Made by a program: the position numbers and the translations under genes. Shown here piece after piece: positions 1 to 11,749 of a stretch of 64,000 nt of DNA (within the stretch, counting starts at the first letter, position 1; each line of letters begins with the position of its first letter). Source of the DNA: Engraulis encrasicolus (Eukaryota > Chordata > Actinopteri > Clupeiformes > Engraulidae). The stretch lies in the NCBI RefSeq assembly GCF_034702125.1, contig NC_085873.1, forward strand, positions 53,681,799 through 53,745,798, written 5' to 3'. Under the pieces are notes generated by a model that saw nothing but the letters and a program-made list of their open reading frames with translations, searched no databases and was not told the origin of the DNA.

Positions 1-373
1 GCAGCAGATTGAGGAACAGCATGAACCCTGCTCAGGACAAACGCCTTCCTCTGAGAATATGATAACGTACATTTAGCTGAGTACATGTTGTTCAGGCAGT
101 ATATATATATTTATTTTCTATCTTGTAAGTATTTTTGTGTGGGAACACAGTTTGCATGCATTTATTCATGGCGGCATTGGCTACAGATGAGGTTTTCACT
201 GTAACCAAAAAGACAGAAGGGAATGCTTCACTGGGTCATGTATCCGAGTATTAAAATAAGGTGCTCATCAAAAAAACTTGGATGCCCAGAGCCAGAGTTT
301 AATAAAGGCTTTTTAACTTTAGTAAGGAGGGCCTCAAAATTGGTTTTTATCTTTTCATGGAGGTTTTCAGTGT

Positions 374-477
374 CTTTACCTTTCCCTTGTCGAAGTAGTT
401 GATGATCTCCTGGTAGAGGTGGTCTTACCTTTCCCTTGTCAAAGTAGTTGATGATCTCTTGGTAGAGGTGGTCTTAC
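374..477 (-). repeat. Two extra 49-bp tandem copies of the dock5 exon end plus 5' splice site
   Basis: The last 40 nt of the exon and about 9 nt of the intron recur at an exact 49-bp period, giving three potential donors after positions 478, 429 and 380. The middle copy differs by a few substitutions. Because 49 is not a multiple of three, use of a downstream donor shifts the frame and reaches TGA within the first extra copy. Only the first donor yields the conserved protein. Confidence 0.93.
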
Positions 478-597
478 CTTTCCCTTGTCGAAGTAGTTGA
501 TGATCTCCTGGTAGAGGTGGTCTTTGAGCTGGCACTGGGTGGAGGCCTGGCAGCCGTCTCGCTGGGTGAGGTGGGCAGCACACGGATCCTCAGACCA
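478..597 (-). CDS. dock5: dock5 coding exon (start of DHR-2 lobe A), phase 0-0, 120 nt
   Basis: This exon encodes 40 residues beginning WSEDPCAAHLTQRDG and ending YQEIINYFDKGK, a signature of DOCK-A Rac exchange factors just inside the catalytic DHR-2 domain. DOCK proteins load GTP on Rac at the plasma membrane, usually with an ELMO partner. On the minus strand the acceptor is CTCTGCAG before 597 and the donor is AAAG/GTAAGA after 478. The reading frame continues directly from the exon at 6821-6911, which ends in HAKLLK. The wording fits DOCK5 better than DOCK1 from memory of the family; no search was run. The next 3' exon lies beyond the left edge. The 3' end of this exon with its donor is repeated twice more immediately downstream. 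Confidence 0.88.
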
Positions 598-1139
598 CTG
601 CAGAGAAACACACACAGGGTCAACATTAAAACATGTGCAGGGTCAACATTAAACCATGTGCAGGGTACACATTAACCAGTAGACGTCTACGTCTGAAGAA
701 GGGTTTTCATCCAAAACATCACGGAAAAAATAAAAAATGAGTGGGGCCAAAATAATCCTGGTTGAAGCTGACTTTTCTCTTTTTATCTGGTTAATTGTTT
801 GTCCTGCTCCCAGGTCAGTTGTTGGGATGTGCAGGCGCTTACCTACTACTTCAGGGTGAACATTTCAACGCCAAGCGGACAACAAAAGAACAAACAAGCA
901 ATAAACACTGGAAAGCAGACGACTTTGTTATCCCCCCTCAGCCTGAAATGCTACAATAAGACAGATTACAAGCATAGGAACAAGGACATGTGCACACACG
1001 CACACCAACGAGCACCAAGACAAATACACACAATACAAACACATACACTCTCTCTCTCTCCAAGTATCTTTTATGAACATCCTGTGAAAATATGAATGAG
1101 GATGAAAACACACACGCACGCACGCACACACGCAGGCAC
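598..1139. other. dock5 intron, low content
   Basis: Intronic DNA with a small tandem duplication near 605-670 (two copies of a phrase ending in aaca(t/c)gtgcagggt) and scattered AC-rich stretches near 990-1145. No coding region or RNA gene is evident. Confidence 0.6.
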
Positions 1140-1169
1140 ACACACTCAGACAGAAGAAAGAACCCAGAT

Positions 1170-1605
1170 GACACAGTGAGGAGAGAAGAGGAGAGGAGAG
1201 GCATTAGGGGCAGGGCAGAGGAGTAGAACGGAGTGAGGAGAAGAGAGGAGAGGAGAGGAGAGGAGAGGAGAGGAGAAGAGAGGAGAGGAGAGGAGTGGAG
1301 AGGAGAGGAGAGGAGAGGAGAGGAGAGAGGAGAGGAGAGGAGAGGAGAGGGGAGGCAGGGCAGAGGAGTAGAACGGAGTGAGGAGAGGAGAGGTTAGGAG
1401 AGGAGAGGAGAGGAGAGAGGAGAGGAGAGGAGAGGAGAGGAGAGGGGAGAGGAGAGGGGAGAGGAGACGCAGGGAAGAGGGGTAGAGCAAAGTGAGGAGA
1501 GGAGAGGAGAGGAGAGGAGAGGAGAGGAGAGGAGAGGAGAGGAGAGGAGAGGCAGGATGGAGGAGTAGAGCGGAGTGAGGAGAGGCGAGGAGAGGAGAGG
1601 CATTA
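1170..1605. repeat. (GGAGA)n homopurine tract
   Basis: About 430 bp is almost wholly purine on the plus strand, built of GAGGA/GGAGA units. It is interrupted three times by a similar insert containing gcagggcagaggagtagaacggag-like words, so it is a higher-order minisatellite rather than a pure microsatellite. Long apparent reading frames across it are repeat artefacts. Confidence 0.95.
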
Positions 1606-2189
1606 GTCATGCCTACGCAACAAGCTGGCATCAGATAACATCGATTTATGCAGCGCAGGGCCAGGAGCCGCTCCCTAATATTCATTACAGATTCTGTTTG
1701 ATTCCACAAACAAGTGAGAATGAAATGGAATGAAGGGATTATAAAAAGAGGTTACTGCTACTGTTGGTGCTGACATGGGACTCTGTGATGCATGCCCTCC
1801 CATGACCTTAATAAGACACCCCCACTGACTACTAGACAACGCTAACTCAACTTAATCAGACACGCCCCACAGGCGACTAGACAACGCTAACTCACTGGCG
1901 AACTGGACTAGAATAGAATAGACCTGCACAGGAAAGCCATCCGGAGGAAGGCAGAGTCTATTTTATCAGTTAGCGCCCATCCTCTCCACTCAGAATTCCA
2001 GCTTCTGTTTCAAGGTGCTACACAGTGTGATATGTACTGTGGGTCAATGCACATCAAATCCTATACAGATAGGACAGTATTAAAATAGCACTAGATACTT
2101 ATGTGCGGAAGGTCAATTATGGGAAGTCATTTCATGTTAAGAAGTAAGTTCAGAGTGGTGATGGCTTTTGGGGATGGAGAATCTGTTCC

Positions 2190-2440
2190 GGAGTCAGTTA
2201 CTTAATGTTATGAAGTTCAGAGCGGTGATGGCTTTCGGGAAATGTGTTCCGGAGTGAGTTCCTCCTTGTTCTGTTGCGGCTCCCTGAGGCCAGCAGGTCA
2301 AACAGATCAAAGCCAGAGTGGGAGCTGAGCAGAGCAGAGCAGAGCAGAGCTGCCTTTAATGATGTTTCTACACCCTGCTGAGACAGCAGAAGCTGAAAAC
2401 GTCCATCAGGGAGGAGAGAGAGCTGCTGATGATCTACCAT
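2190..2440 (-). pseudogene. LINE reverse-transcriptase C-terminal fragment
   Basis: On the minus strand a short frame contains FDLFDLLASGSRNRTRRNS followed by LRNTFPESHHRSELHNIK. This is the usual C-terminal end of fish non-LTR retrotransposon polymerases, in which a size-segregated hydrophobic stretch is followed by an SGSRNRTRRN-type motif. No RT catalytic motif lies nearby, so it is a dead fragment. A partial tandem copy of its end lies just to the left (2143-2200), where the phrase gttcagag(t/c)ggtgatggctt repeats. Family assignment is by eye only. Confidence 0.6.
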
Positions 2441-2720
2441 GATCCCTTTGTAGCCAGTTAAGATACTTTGGAGCCTTTATTTCCACCATGGTGCATGTCC
2501 CTTACTATAACAGTCCGACAATAAATTACGTGTTTTACAGTTGGCCCTCATACATCATCAGGGAGGAGAGAGAGCTGTGCTGAGGATCTACTATGAGGCC
2601 TTTGTAGCCCTTTGCTGCCTTCTGAAAGGTACTTTGGAGCCTTTCTTTCCGCCATGGTGCAGTGTCCCTTACTATAACAGCCCTACAACACATTACGTCA
2701 GCAGGTTCTCAATCAATCGA
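2400..2720. repeat. Tandem duplication of about 150 bp, two diverged copies
   Basis: The phrases atcagggaggagagagagct and cccttactataacag occur in both halves (about 2407-2520 and 2559-2690) in the same order, with small indels. It probably belongs to the 3' UTR of the neighbouring LINE fragment. Confidence 0.75.
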
Positions 2721-2875
2721 GCAGCTGCCGGTTGCGATTCATGGATCCAGGTTGAGACTGTCCAGTTCAGTAATGGCAATGTCAGGAATGATTGATTGAA
2801 AGATGAGCTGCAATCCTCTAAGAGCACATGCATGTTGCAATGAACTTGCCGAAAGTGGCTTGGAACAAAGTGGAC

Positions 2876-3272
2876 ACATACAGACCTACAGACCTACAGA
2901 CCTACAGACCTACAGACCTGCAGACCTACAGACCTACAGACCTACAGACCTACAGACCTACAGACCTACAGACCTGCAGACCTACAGACCTGGACACCTA
3001 CAGACATACAGACCTACAGACCTACAGACATACAGACATACAGACCTGCATACCTACAGACATACAGACCTACAGACCTGGACACCTACAGACCTACAGA
3101 CCTACAGACATACAGACCTACAGACATACAGACCTACAGACCTACAGACATACAGACCTACAGACCTACAGACCTGCAGACATACAGACCTGCAGACATA
3201 CAGACCTGCAGACATACAGACCTACAGACCTGGACACCTACAGACCTACAGACATACAGACCTACAGACCTA
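2876..3272. repeat. 8-bp minisatellite (ACAGACCT)n
   Basis: About 400 bp of an 8-bp unit, with variants acagacat, gcagacct and acctggac that make an irregular higher-order pattern. Both 200-residue open frames through it are repeat translations (TYRPTDLQ) and are rejected as genes. Confidence 0.95.
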
Positions 3273-3792
3273 TGCCATGCAAAGGCAAAGTGCAGTTACT
3301 ACAGGTACATATTTTTCCAAAATTGACTTTGGCCAGAAAGTACACTGTCTTCATCTTGTGACAAAGCCTTATGGTCCAAATGTGTCCCGTTTTAGTGATA
3401 TTGCAATGTGAAGTTTGACGTTACTACAATATCGAACCTAATACCGAAATGCTTTGAAGGCATTTTTCTGACTTTCAATGCTGATATAGCTACTGCCTGT
3501 GTATGGGGCAGTCAGTGATGGCATCTCTGCTGATCTGGTCCTTCAATACACAACCTCAAAACAGCATAGCTCTATACAGTAACCAAAATGAGGGCTTAAT
3601 TGAGGAGCTATTGGCTTTACCAGCAGATGATCAGGGGGCAGCATAGAGTCAATGCAGAAGTGATGAGATTTCACTAGAATAGCATTAGATATTGATGTGC
3701 TGAATTATCCCATGATTACCAAATTAATCAGGAAGAATAGAACATCACGGTAAGACCCGGGAGTGCTGCTTGGCAGGAAGGATTAATGCCCC

Positions 3793-4348
3793 TGTAGCGG
3801 CCAAAGTGGACTTTAAGTTAAATAAATAGAAATTGCTTTAAAGTGCATAAATAGATAATAAATAATTTCATTTGAATTTGTAATTTCATAGATAAGTTAA
3901 TTTCATGATTAAAATGATGAATATTATGTAGGAAAGATAAAAGAATAAGAATTCATGTTTATAAGATTACTTGTTGTTTTGGATTAAAAATGTGTACTGT
4001 CGCTTTAAGACTCACGAGCCGGCTTCCATAGCCTCTCGCGCTTTTCATTTCAGATCGCAAGGAACCGTGGAAGCGAACAGTCTTTTTACCTGTTGCTCTT
4101 CTGTTACTCTTCAACTTCGGACATTTAAACCTTTTATTTTCAGTAGTTGATGTTTTTGTTAGTTCATGTACCTTTTGTAAATACCTTAAGAAGATCACTA
4201 AACTTCCGTTTTCATTTCAAGACGTTGTGGAGTGGTTTTATTTCAATTACATGGACAAAGACAGTGGAAACAGTAACTTTTGGTCGGAGAAGTAACAGCG
4301 TAAGAAATAGCACTTTCCTCGCGGTCTCACCAAGACCAAACCTCTACA
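3793..4348. mobile_element. Solo LTR, 556 bp, with 5-bp target duplication
   Basis: The segment begins TGTAGCGGCC and ends CCTCTACA, giving TGTAG/CTACA inverted ends. It is flanked on both sides by GCCCC (3788-3792 and 4349-4353). TG...CA ends, a length of about 550 bp and a perfect 5-bp target duplication are the hallmarks of an LTR left by recombination between two LTRs. No internal gag or pol sequence is present. The host family (Gypsy, BEL or endogenous retrovirus) cannot be told from the LTR alone. Confidence 0.75.
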
Positions 4349-4417
4349 GCCCCTAACACTCTCTTCATCAATGAGCTAATTGAGAACCATTAAGGAAAAA
4401 ACAAACACGGCCTGTGC

Positions 4418-4540
4418 ACAAACTGAAGTCACAGGCGAAGACCAACTTCTCTTCACAAACTAAAGTCATTCATAGGCGAAGACTAACTTCTCTTCACAAA
4501 CTAAAGTTAGTTACAGGCGAAGACCAACTTCTCTTCACCT
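4418..4540. repeat. Tandem repeat of about 50 bp, three copies
   Basis: The unit contains aggcgaaga(c/t)(c/t)aacttctcttcac followed by aaactaaagt. It abuts the solo LTR on its right. No gene is evident. Confidence 0.85.
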
Positions 4541-5374
4541 AACTCAGACACACACATAACCAGGCACACAAGCATGCACGCACGTACGTTAACAAGCATA
4601 CAGGCATGAACGCACATCGGAAATCTCAATCCCAATACATTGTAATCCAGTACTTTTGATTTGATAAAAGGGCGGAGTATTGATGTGTTAATTGTTAGTT
4701 TGACAATGGCGGACAGGACTAAGGGTGATGAGGTGATGTGATGTACTGTAACAGGCACAATAACATTGGAAATCTTTGCAAAATCTCACAACTGTGGATG
4801 GAACATTATAGAATTTTTAAAGCATACTTCAAATAATTTGTATATAAAAAATCCTGACAACAAACCAAAACCACACAACACAAAGGCCAAAAGCAGGATG
4901 CAGAAATGAGTTGATGTAAACATGAGCACAACTGGCTCACATCAGAAGAAAGCCAAACAAGGACAGCCCTTGAGCATCTGCAGCGGAATTCAGTACGTTC
5001 TCTCCCCAAGTCCTACAGCTCGTAACTCCACTGTGCCGACACTCTGCTTAAAGGTGGATCACATAGCAGAGATCATTTGCATCGCCTGGCCCACAGAAAG
5101 ACAGACTTGAAAAAAACCTGCTGCTCAGCAACTCTGATCCTCTCTTCTGCTCTGCTCTGCTCTCCTCTATCTCCCTCTCCTCTCCTCTATCCCCCTCTCC
5201 TCTCCTCTCCTCTCCTCCTCATCTCTCTTGTCCTTTCCACACTCTCTCCCCCTCTCCTCTCCTCTCTTTAGCTATCTGCTGCCAGACAGGATTAAAGAGG
5301 CCCAGGCTGCTACGCTACAGACTGCTACCGCTAGCAACCTATTCAACCTTCAGAGGTATCAGGCCACATGCCAC

Positions 5375-5377
<3 letters not shown>

Positions 5378-5454
<77 letters not shown>
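5378..5454. repeat. (GA)n microsatellite, preceded by a CT-rich tract
   Basis: About 38 uninterrupted GA dinucleotides. A pyrimidine-rich stretch (ctctcct units) lies at 5135-5270, so purine-rich and pyrimidine-rich tracts sit within 300 bp of each other on the same strand. Confidence 0.97.
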
Positions 5455-5699
5455 ACAACACCCATTATCCTTATTCCAACCCGTTATTAAAATAAATAAA
5501 TAGACAACCGTCTCCAAAGAGGCGTCTGTTAGGGTGAGTTCGATCCAATTTTCTGATTCAATTCATCTTCCTGTCGGGGCAATTTTGTACGTGTAGTAGG
5601 AATACTGGAGGGATACTGGGAGACGAGATGTGACAACAAGCTCCAAAGAAGGCCGATGACATTATCAGTATCTAATGCTTCAGTATGTGGAAGTTTGCA

Positions 5700-5882
5700 A
5701 CAGAGTTGAACATTTGGATAGAAACAGCATATCTGCATTTGGATAGAAACAGCATATCTGCATTTGGATAGAAACAGCATATCTGCATGTCAACATTTGG
5801 ATAAAGACGGAATATCTGCATTTGGATATAGACAGCATATCTGCATGTCAACATTTGGATAGAAACAGCATATCTGCATTTT
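5700..5882. repeat. 25-bp tandem repeat, about six copies
   Basis: The unit is atttggatagaaacagcatatctgc with variants, two of which carry an extra atgtcaac. Copies run from about 5711 to 5880. Confidence 0.9.
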
Positions 5883-5947
5883 AATCTGCTACTTTTGGCA
5901 GAGCTGCAACTCTTCTATCTTTGGAAAGACATCTCACTCCCATTCTC

Positions 5948-5953
5948 ACACAC

Positions 5954-6047
<94 letters not shown>
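5948..6047. repeat. (AC)n microsatellite, about 100 bp
   Basis: Near-perfect dinucleotide repeat. Confidence 0.98.
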
Positions 6048-6249
6048 AGCAAATTCTGCAGTGTTCATTCAACAATTTGAGGGTTGATTTGAACTTATTT
6101 GGACATAAAGGAACTCTTTAAGTGTTGAACCAACACCGCAAAATTTACTGTGCACTTAATGCAAATGAATTCACACTCAAATGATTATGTCTGTAATTCA
6201 CTCAAGGACAAGCTTGGATTCCAGATGGGAGGTACGTAAGGCAGACGAG

Positions 6250-6733
6250 GGAAAGCAAATGTAGAGGAGAGGGGGATAGAAAGAGAGAGGGATAGAGGAG
6301 AGGGGTATAGAGAGAAAGAGAGGGGTAGAGGAGAGGGGGATAGAGAGAAAGAGAGAGGGGTAGAGGAGAGGGGGATAGAGAGAAAGAGAGAGGGGTAGAG
6401 GAGAGGGGGATAGAGAGAAAGAGAGGGGTAGAGGAGAGGGGGATAGAGAGAAAGAGAGGGGTAGAGGAGAGGGGTAGAGGAGAGGGGGATAGAGGGAAAG
6501 AGAGAGGTAGAGGAGAGGGGTATGGAGAGAAAGAGAGACCTAAACAGGGAGAGAAGAAGGGATAGTCAGATAGAGGAATGGATAGATACAGTTAACAGCA
6601 GAAGGGATGTGATAGAAGATAGATAGAGAATAGATAGATAGAGAATACAGCAGACAGACAAGACATTATAAATAAATTAACAGACAGACAAACAGACAGA
6701 CAGACTGAATAAACAAACAGATAGACAGACAGT

Positions 6734-6780
<47 letters not shown>

Positions 6781-6795
6781 GTATAAACAGTCAGT
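6250..6795. repeat. Purine minisatellite followed by (CAGA)n
   Basis: From 6250 to 6540 a unit of about 40 bp (gagaggggtagaggagaggg then gatagagagaaa) repeats about seven times. From 6655 to 6790 the DNA becomes CAGA/GACA tetranucleotide repeat, ending 30 bp before a dock5 splice donor. Confidence 0.92.
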
Positions 6796-6820
6796 CAGAC
6801 AGAAAGAGTATAGTCGTTAC

Positions 6821-6911
6821 CTTAAGTAGCTTGGCATGTAGCAGCAGTGTGTATGCAGCTTCAGTGTAGTTGTCACACTCTTTGTGGAGGTCACACAGCT
6901 TGTACAGGTAC
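6821..6911 (-). CDS. dock5: dock5 coding exon, 91 nt
   Basis: The exon encodes (R)[15 protein letters not shown] then [15 protein letters not shown], among the most conserved stretches of DOCK-A proteins, at the N-terminal edge of DHR-2. The acceptor is CTCCCCTTAG before 6911 and the donor is CTTAAG/GTAACG after 6821. The first base completes the split Arg codon left by the 41-nt exon at 7645-7685, and the end is in phase with the exon at 478-597. Lys-Glu-Cys-Asp in place of Arg-Asp-Cys-Glu, and HAKLLK rather than HAELLQ, favour DOCK5 over DOCK1. Three extra copies of the exon start with its acceptor lie directly upstream. Confidence 0.92.
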
Positions 6912-7040
6912 CTAAGGGGAGAACAGACAATCACACAGCTTGTACAGGTACCTAAGGGGAGAACAGACAATCACACAACTTGTACAGGTACCTAAGGGGA
7001 GAACAGACAATCACACAGCTTGTACAGGTACCTAAAGGCA
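6912..7040 (-). repeat. Three extra 40-bp tandem copies of the dock5 3' splice site and exon start
   Basis: The unit is about 20 nt of exon start plus 20 nt of intron end, with polypyrimidine tract and TTAG, and repeats at an exact 40-bp spacing. Potential exon starts are therefore 6911, 6951, 6991 and 7031. Three copies have TTCTCCCCTTAG before the junction; the most distal is slightly altered. Inclusion of any upstream copy reads into an in-frame TAG formed by the next acceptor. Confidence 0.95.
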
Positions 7041-7644
7041 GGACAGACAATCACCATCAAACCAACGTAACCAATGACAGTCCCCATCCACCCATGAACC
7101 AGACACTACAGGGCTGGTTACAATGTGGATAACAATGAATCAAACACAGCACCACTCATTTGTTCTAATGTATTCAGCGTGTTTAAGCAAAGCACCATTT
7201 ACCCGTTATCCCTCTTGGGTGTGATTAAGTTGAAATTTGGGGGTGAAACGTGAGATTAACAAACAGAGCAAGAGTACTCCAGGAAGCCATAACTCCCTCA
7301 GTCTTCACACGGATTTGCATTTTTATTGCCAACACTGGCGACATTAAAGCAGCACAAAATGATCTTATTGTTCAGTAACATTTCTGTCTGATTTGAAGCG
7401 CGGGGAGGTCAGGGGAATGTAGCGTCCCCGACACTGTCCTCCAAAATACATTTGGCGGCCGGTATAATACACCCAGTCTTCGAGATATACAGTTTATATG
7501 TAGAGTACACTTCATGTCTACAGTTAATAATCCTGACTGTCCTACAGGAACTAGACTCCGCTGGGATGGCAATCTGAAAGACATCCAGTTGAATACATGA
7601 ATACAAAATGGCAAAGATGAGGGTGAAGTGGCAAAGGGTCTTAC

Positions 7645-7685
7645 CTGATGTACATCTCTTCTCTCTCGATCTCTTTGTAGAAGTT
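7645..7685 (-). CDS. dock5: dock5 microexon, 41 nt
   Basis: The exon encodes NFYKEIEREEMYI plus two bases of an Arg codon, a DOCK-A invariant stretch. The acceptor is CTGTCTCTCCAG and the donor ATCAG/GTAAGA. It follows in phase from the exon ending SCTVNVL at 10133 and leads into the exon at 6821-6911. This is one of two exons in the window whose edges are not duplicated in the flanking intron. Confidence 0.92.
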
Positions 7686-7879
7686 CTGGAGAGACAGAAA
7701 AAGAAAACAAAACTGTGAGATTGTGTGTGTCGTTAACCTTGCAGAAGAACTGGAATACATGTTGAATAGTACACATGCTACAGAAAGAGAGTGGGGTAAA
7801 ATAAATGTATGTGTGTGTTTGTTTATACATAGTTGTTTTCATAAGTGCGCTATCTGAAATTAGAATTCAGTAGCCTATG

Positions 7880-8879
7880 TGTTAAGAATTGTGAGGCCTG
7901 AGTCCCCTGAGCCCTCAAAAGTCAGACCTCTCCTCACTGCTCTTAGCAGCTGCCCATCCCCCGTTGCTGGTGGGCTACCTGTCCCCCTCCCTCTACTGCT
8001 CTGCTCTCTCTGCTTGACCTGTGATTTTCCACTCCTGGCCCTTGACTGTGTTGCTAGGGGCCCCCGGCAACAGGCACACCCCCTGGCTCGGCACCCTGCT
8101 GTGCTGCCGTGTGCATATAGGGCCAGGACACAGAGGTCACTCCTCAGACCACTGTTCGGACGGGGAATCTATGGGACCCAACTCTCTCTCTCTCTGCTCT
8201 TGGACGTCTCGGGGTCCCAGCGTCCACTCGTGTACTCTTTGCTTGCCGTGCGTCTCTGAGAGTGAGTCAACTGTATTATGTTGTTACTATGTTATGCCAT
8301 GTCTGTATTTGTTTACTGTACTGTTTGTATCTAGTGACTGCATAGTATGTTATTGCTCATTCTCCATGCCGCGGTTCTGCCAGAGAGTACATTGGTTCAG
8401 TAATGTGCTACTGTGGTGGAGTAGCGCTTACATCTCTATGTCAGTTTAATGCAAGCTCCGTGAGTCTGCTGTAGGCAGGCACATACCCATACCTCGGGTC
8501 CACACAGCTACTGTAGGTGTGTGTCATGTCGTCCCCTTCTCATTCCCCCCTGCTTAAGATGGCTGCTTCTAGGCAGTCACCTTCATGTTCCCCCTCCCCC
8601 TTGGTAAGATAGCTGCTGTAGGCAGCTATCCTCAGTTTCACCCTTTGTATATATTGTATATTGTATATAGTATTATGTGTATTTTCATGAATGTATATTT
8701 TGCTTATGTCTTGTTTTGTATTTCCTATTTTCTAGTAAAACCACGGTTTGCATTCCCATCTGTGTGTGTCTGACTTCATTGGACATCTTCATACTGTTCT
8801 GGCCGGACAGCCTGTGGTGTTTGTTGTATACCTGATCCAGCTCCCCTATCATACAGTCCTTTTTCGGGTGCACACAACA
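7880..8879. mobile_element. Possible solo LTR, about 1.0 kb
   Basis: The segment starts TGTTAAGAATTGTGAGG and ends TGCACACAACA, giving TGTT/AACA ends. The flanks are CTATG (7875-7879) and CTATA (8880-8884), a 4-of-5 match to a 5-bp target duplication. Its base composition (CT- and GC-rich first third, AT-rich last third) differs from surrounding intron. No open frame resembles a known protein. It could equally be unique intron, so confidence is limited. Confidence 0.4.
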
Positions 8880-8984
8880 CTATATTTTTTTCACTATGTA
8901 TGCATACGTCTTCGTTCTCGCTGGAGAACAGGCTTCTCATGATCGTGGGTTTCTCGCAGGAGAACCTCTGTCCACGCGGGGAAC

Positions 8985-9130
8985 TGATCAGGAAAGTGCT
9001 TTACGGGGTCGCTGGACCACTGCACTCGAGGAATCATGAAAGTGCTTTACGGGGTCGCTGGACCACTGCACTCGAGGAATCATGAAAGTGCTTTACGGGG
9101 TCGCTGGACCACTGCACTTGAAGAATCAGG
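8985..9130. repeat. 48-bp tandem repeat, three copies
   Basis: The unit contains gaaagtgctttacggggtcg followed by ctggaccactgcact(c/t)ga(g/a)gaatca. The third copy has diverged slightly. Confidence 0.93.
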
Positions 9131-9887
9131 AGTTAAAAGGCAAACAGCGACAATAGCGTATTGGGCTAGGTCGCTGGCCATGGTGCTGAAATTACTGCCG
9201 AGCCCAATGTTGGCTATGATTAAAAGATGATGCGTGAGCTCGGGAGTACAGGGCTCCAACTGCAACTGGGAATCATACATTTGGAAAACAAACAAATAGC
9301 ATTACATCCTCTAACCTTAAAACAATATGATATTAGAACACTAAACCAGGTATGATGAAACAGACATTGAAATTAAGCAATGCATTAAAACTAAAATCAG
9401 CTTACAAAATCAGTTTACAAAAAACAAAAAAGAGGGGCTCTAGCGGCCTCACAGGCTCCGTATCAGACTGTTTAAAAGGTATATTGACATTTCATAGCGT
9501 CCTCACTAAAATGTCAAATGTCTTCCCTTCCGGCGTGCTTGCTTGGAGGGAGTTGTTATAGCGATGGGCTGTTATTGCTTTTTATCTCGCACCCAAAAGC
9601 TTTTCGGTTTTCCAAGAAGTTGAGTGCGTCCTCTGCCAATACTGTTATTGCTGCTGTCTTCTTTTTTTCTCCACAAAGCACAGACGTGGAGGCCTGATAA
9701 AACCGGTAGATGGAGTCCTGGGTGAATCCACTTTAATTTGGAGTAATTATTTGTCTAACATTTCCAAATGACTTTCCAAATGGTTTTACAGGTGGGCTAC
9801 CGTCAAAGGCCTCTTATACTGAACTAAAGGATGTAATGCCCTTTGGAGTTATACTGTCTGTGGGAGACATGGGCTATGTGCGCTTTT

Positions 9888-9996
<109 letters not shown>

Positions 9997-10010
9997 TACT
10001 ATGGGTCATT

Positions 10011-10060
10011 GCTCACCATTACGTTGACGGTGCAACTCATGCGGTTCTCCTTGCTAATAT
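10011..10060 (-). repeat. Intronic copy of the dock5 exon end and splice donor
   Basis: About 45 bp match the last bases of the exon ending at 10133, including ATGAG(T/C)TGCACCGTCAACGT and the donor GTGAGCAATGA. The offset is 116 bp, and a (TAA/TTA)n microsatellite fills the gap. The potential second donor follows 10017. Confidence 0.92.
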
Positions 10061-10132
10061 TATTATTATTATTATTATTATCATTATTATTATTATTATT
10101 ATGATTACTGATGCTATGTGGTCATTGCTCAC

Positions 10133-10252
10133 CAGGACGTTGACGGTGCAGCTCATGCGGTTCTCCTTGTTCTCGTCGTGCATGATGGTCCGGTAGTCAA
10201 GGAGACGCTCCAGAAGACGCACCACCAGCGTCACAAAGTTCTCGCCGCTCTT
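10133..10252 (-). CDS. dock5: dock5 split exon, 3' part (interrupted by a LINE)
   Basis: These 120 nt encode 40 residues, [18 protein letters not shown] followed by [20 protein letters not shown] and VL, a very strong match to the segment just N-terminal to DHR-2 of DOCK5. The donor CCTG/GTGAGC follows 10133. There is no acceptor at the upstream side; the exon instead abuts the (TTGAC)n tail of a retrotransposon. Together with 13432-13468, minus the element and one target-site copy, it forms a 157-nt exon in perfect phase with its neighbours. As assembled, the coding frame is interrupted. Confidence 0.9.
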
Positions 10253-10646
10253 CAAGTCAAGTCAAGTAGGTTTTATTGTCAATTTCTTTACATGCACTGG
10301 TCATACAAAGAATTTGAAATTACATTTCTTGCTTTCCCATACAGACATAGACTAATCTAGGTAAGGACATAGACAGTATAGACATAGACAGTACTTATAC
10401 ATGGACTTAAGACAGTATGGACATAGACAGTGCTCATACAGACATTTAAAAGTGCAAGACTGGACAACAGAAGACTTGTAGAGGACATACATTAAGAGGT
10501 AATTGTTGTGCTTTTGTGCTTTTCCTAAAAAGTCCTTTATAGCGTTCTGACATAGTAATAGTAGCATTTTGAAGAAAAATAAATATTAATAATTCTGCAT
10601 TTTGAAGAAAAATAAATATTAAAAAGGTCTGTCAAGTACACTAGCA

Positions 10647-11580
<934 letters not shown>

Positions 11581-11749
11581 GTGTGTGTGCGCATGTTTTG
11601 AGTTAGTGCAGGTTGAAAGTTCAGTCACAAATATAGTAGTGCAGGTGGAATGTTCAGTCGCAGATATGGTGGTGGGGGATGAGGGGGGGGGGGGGGGGGT
11701 TGTCAGTGGCCTTGCTGGTTGGAGGCTGACAGTGGAGGGAGAGTGGGTT

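Noticed and set aside
1146..1709. 187-codon Ser-Leu-Pro frame on the minus strand
   Set aside because: Translation of the (GGAGA)n purine tract; no unique sequence or domain.
2876..3272. Possible CRISPR-like array
   Set aside because: Unit is 8 bp with no unique spacers and the DNA is a fish genome; the same applies to the other regular minisatellites.
2803..3411. 202-codon frame rich in TYRPTDLQ
   Set aside because: Translation of an 8-bp minisatellite; both overlapping frames are open for the same reason.
7880..8449. 126- and 142-codon frames
   Set aside because: No recognisable domain and overlapping frames; region better viewed as a possible LTR.
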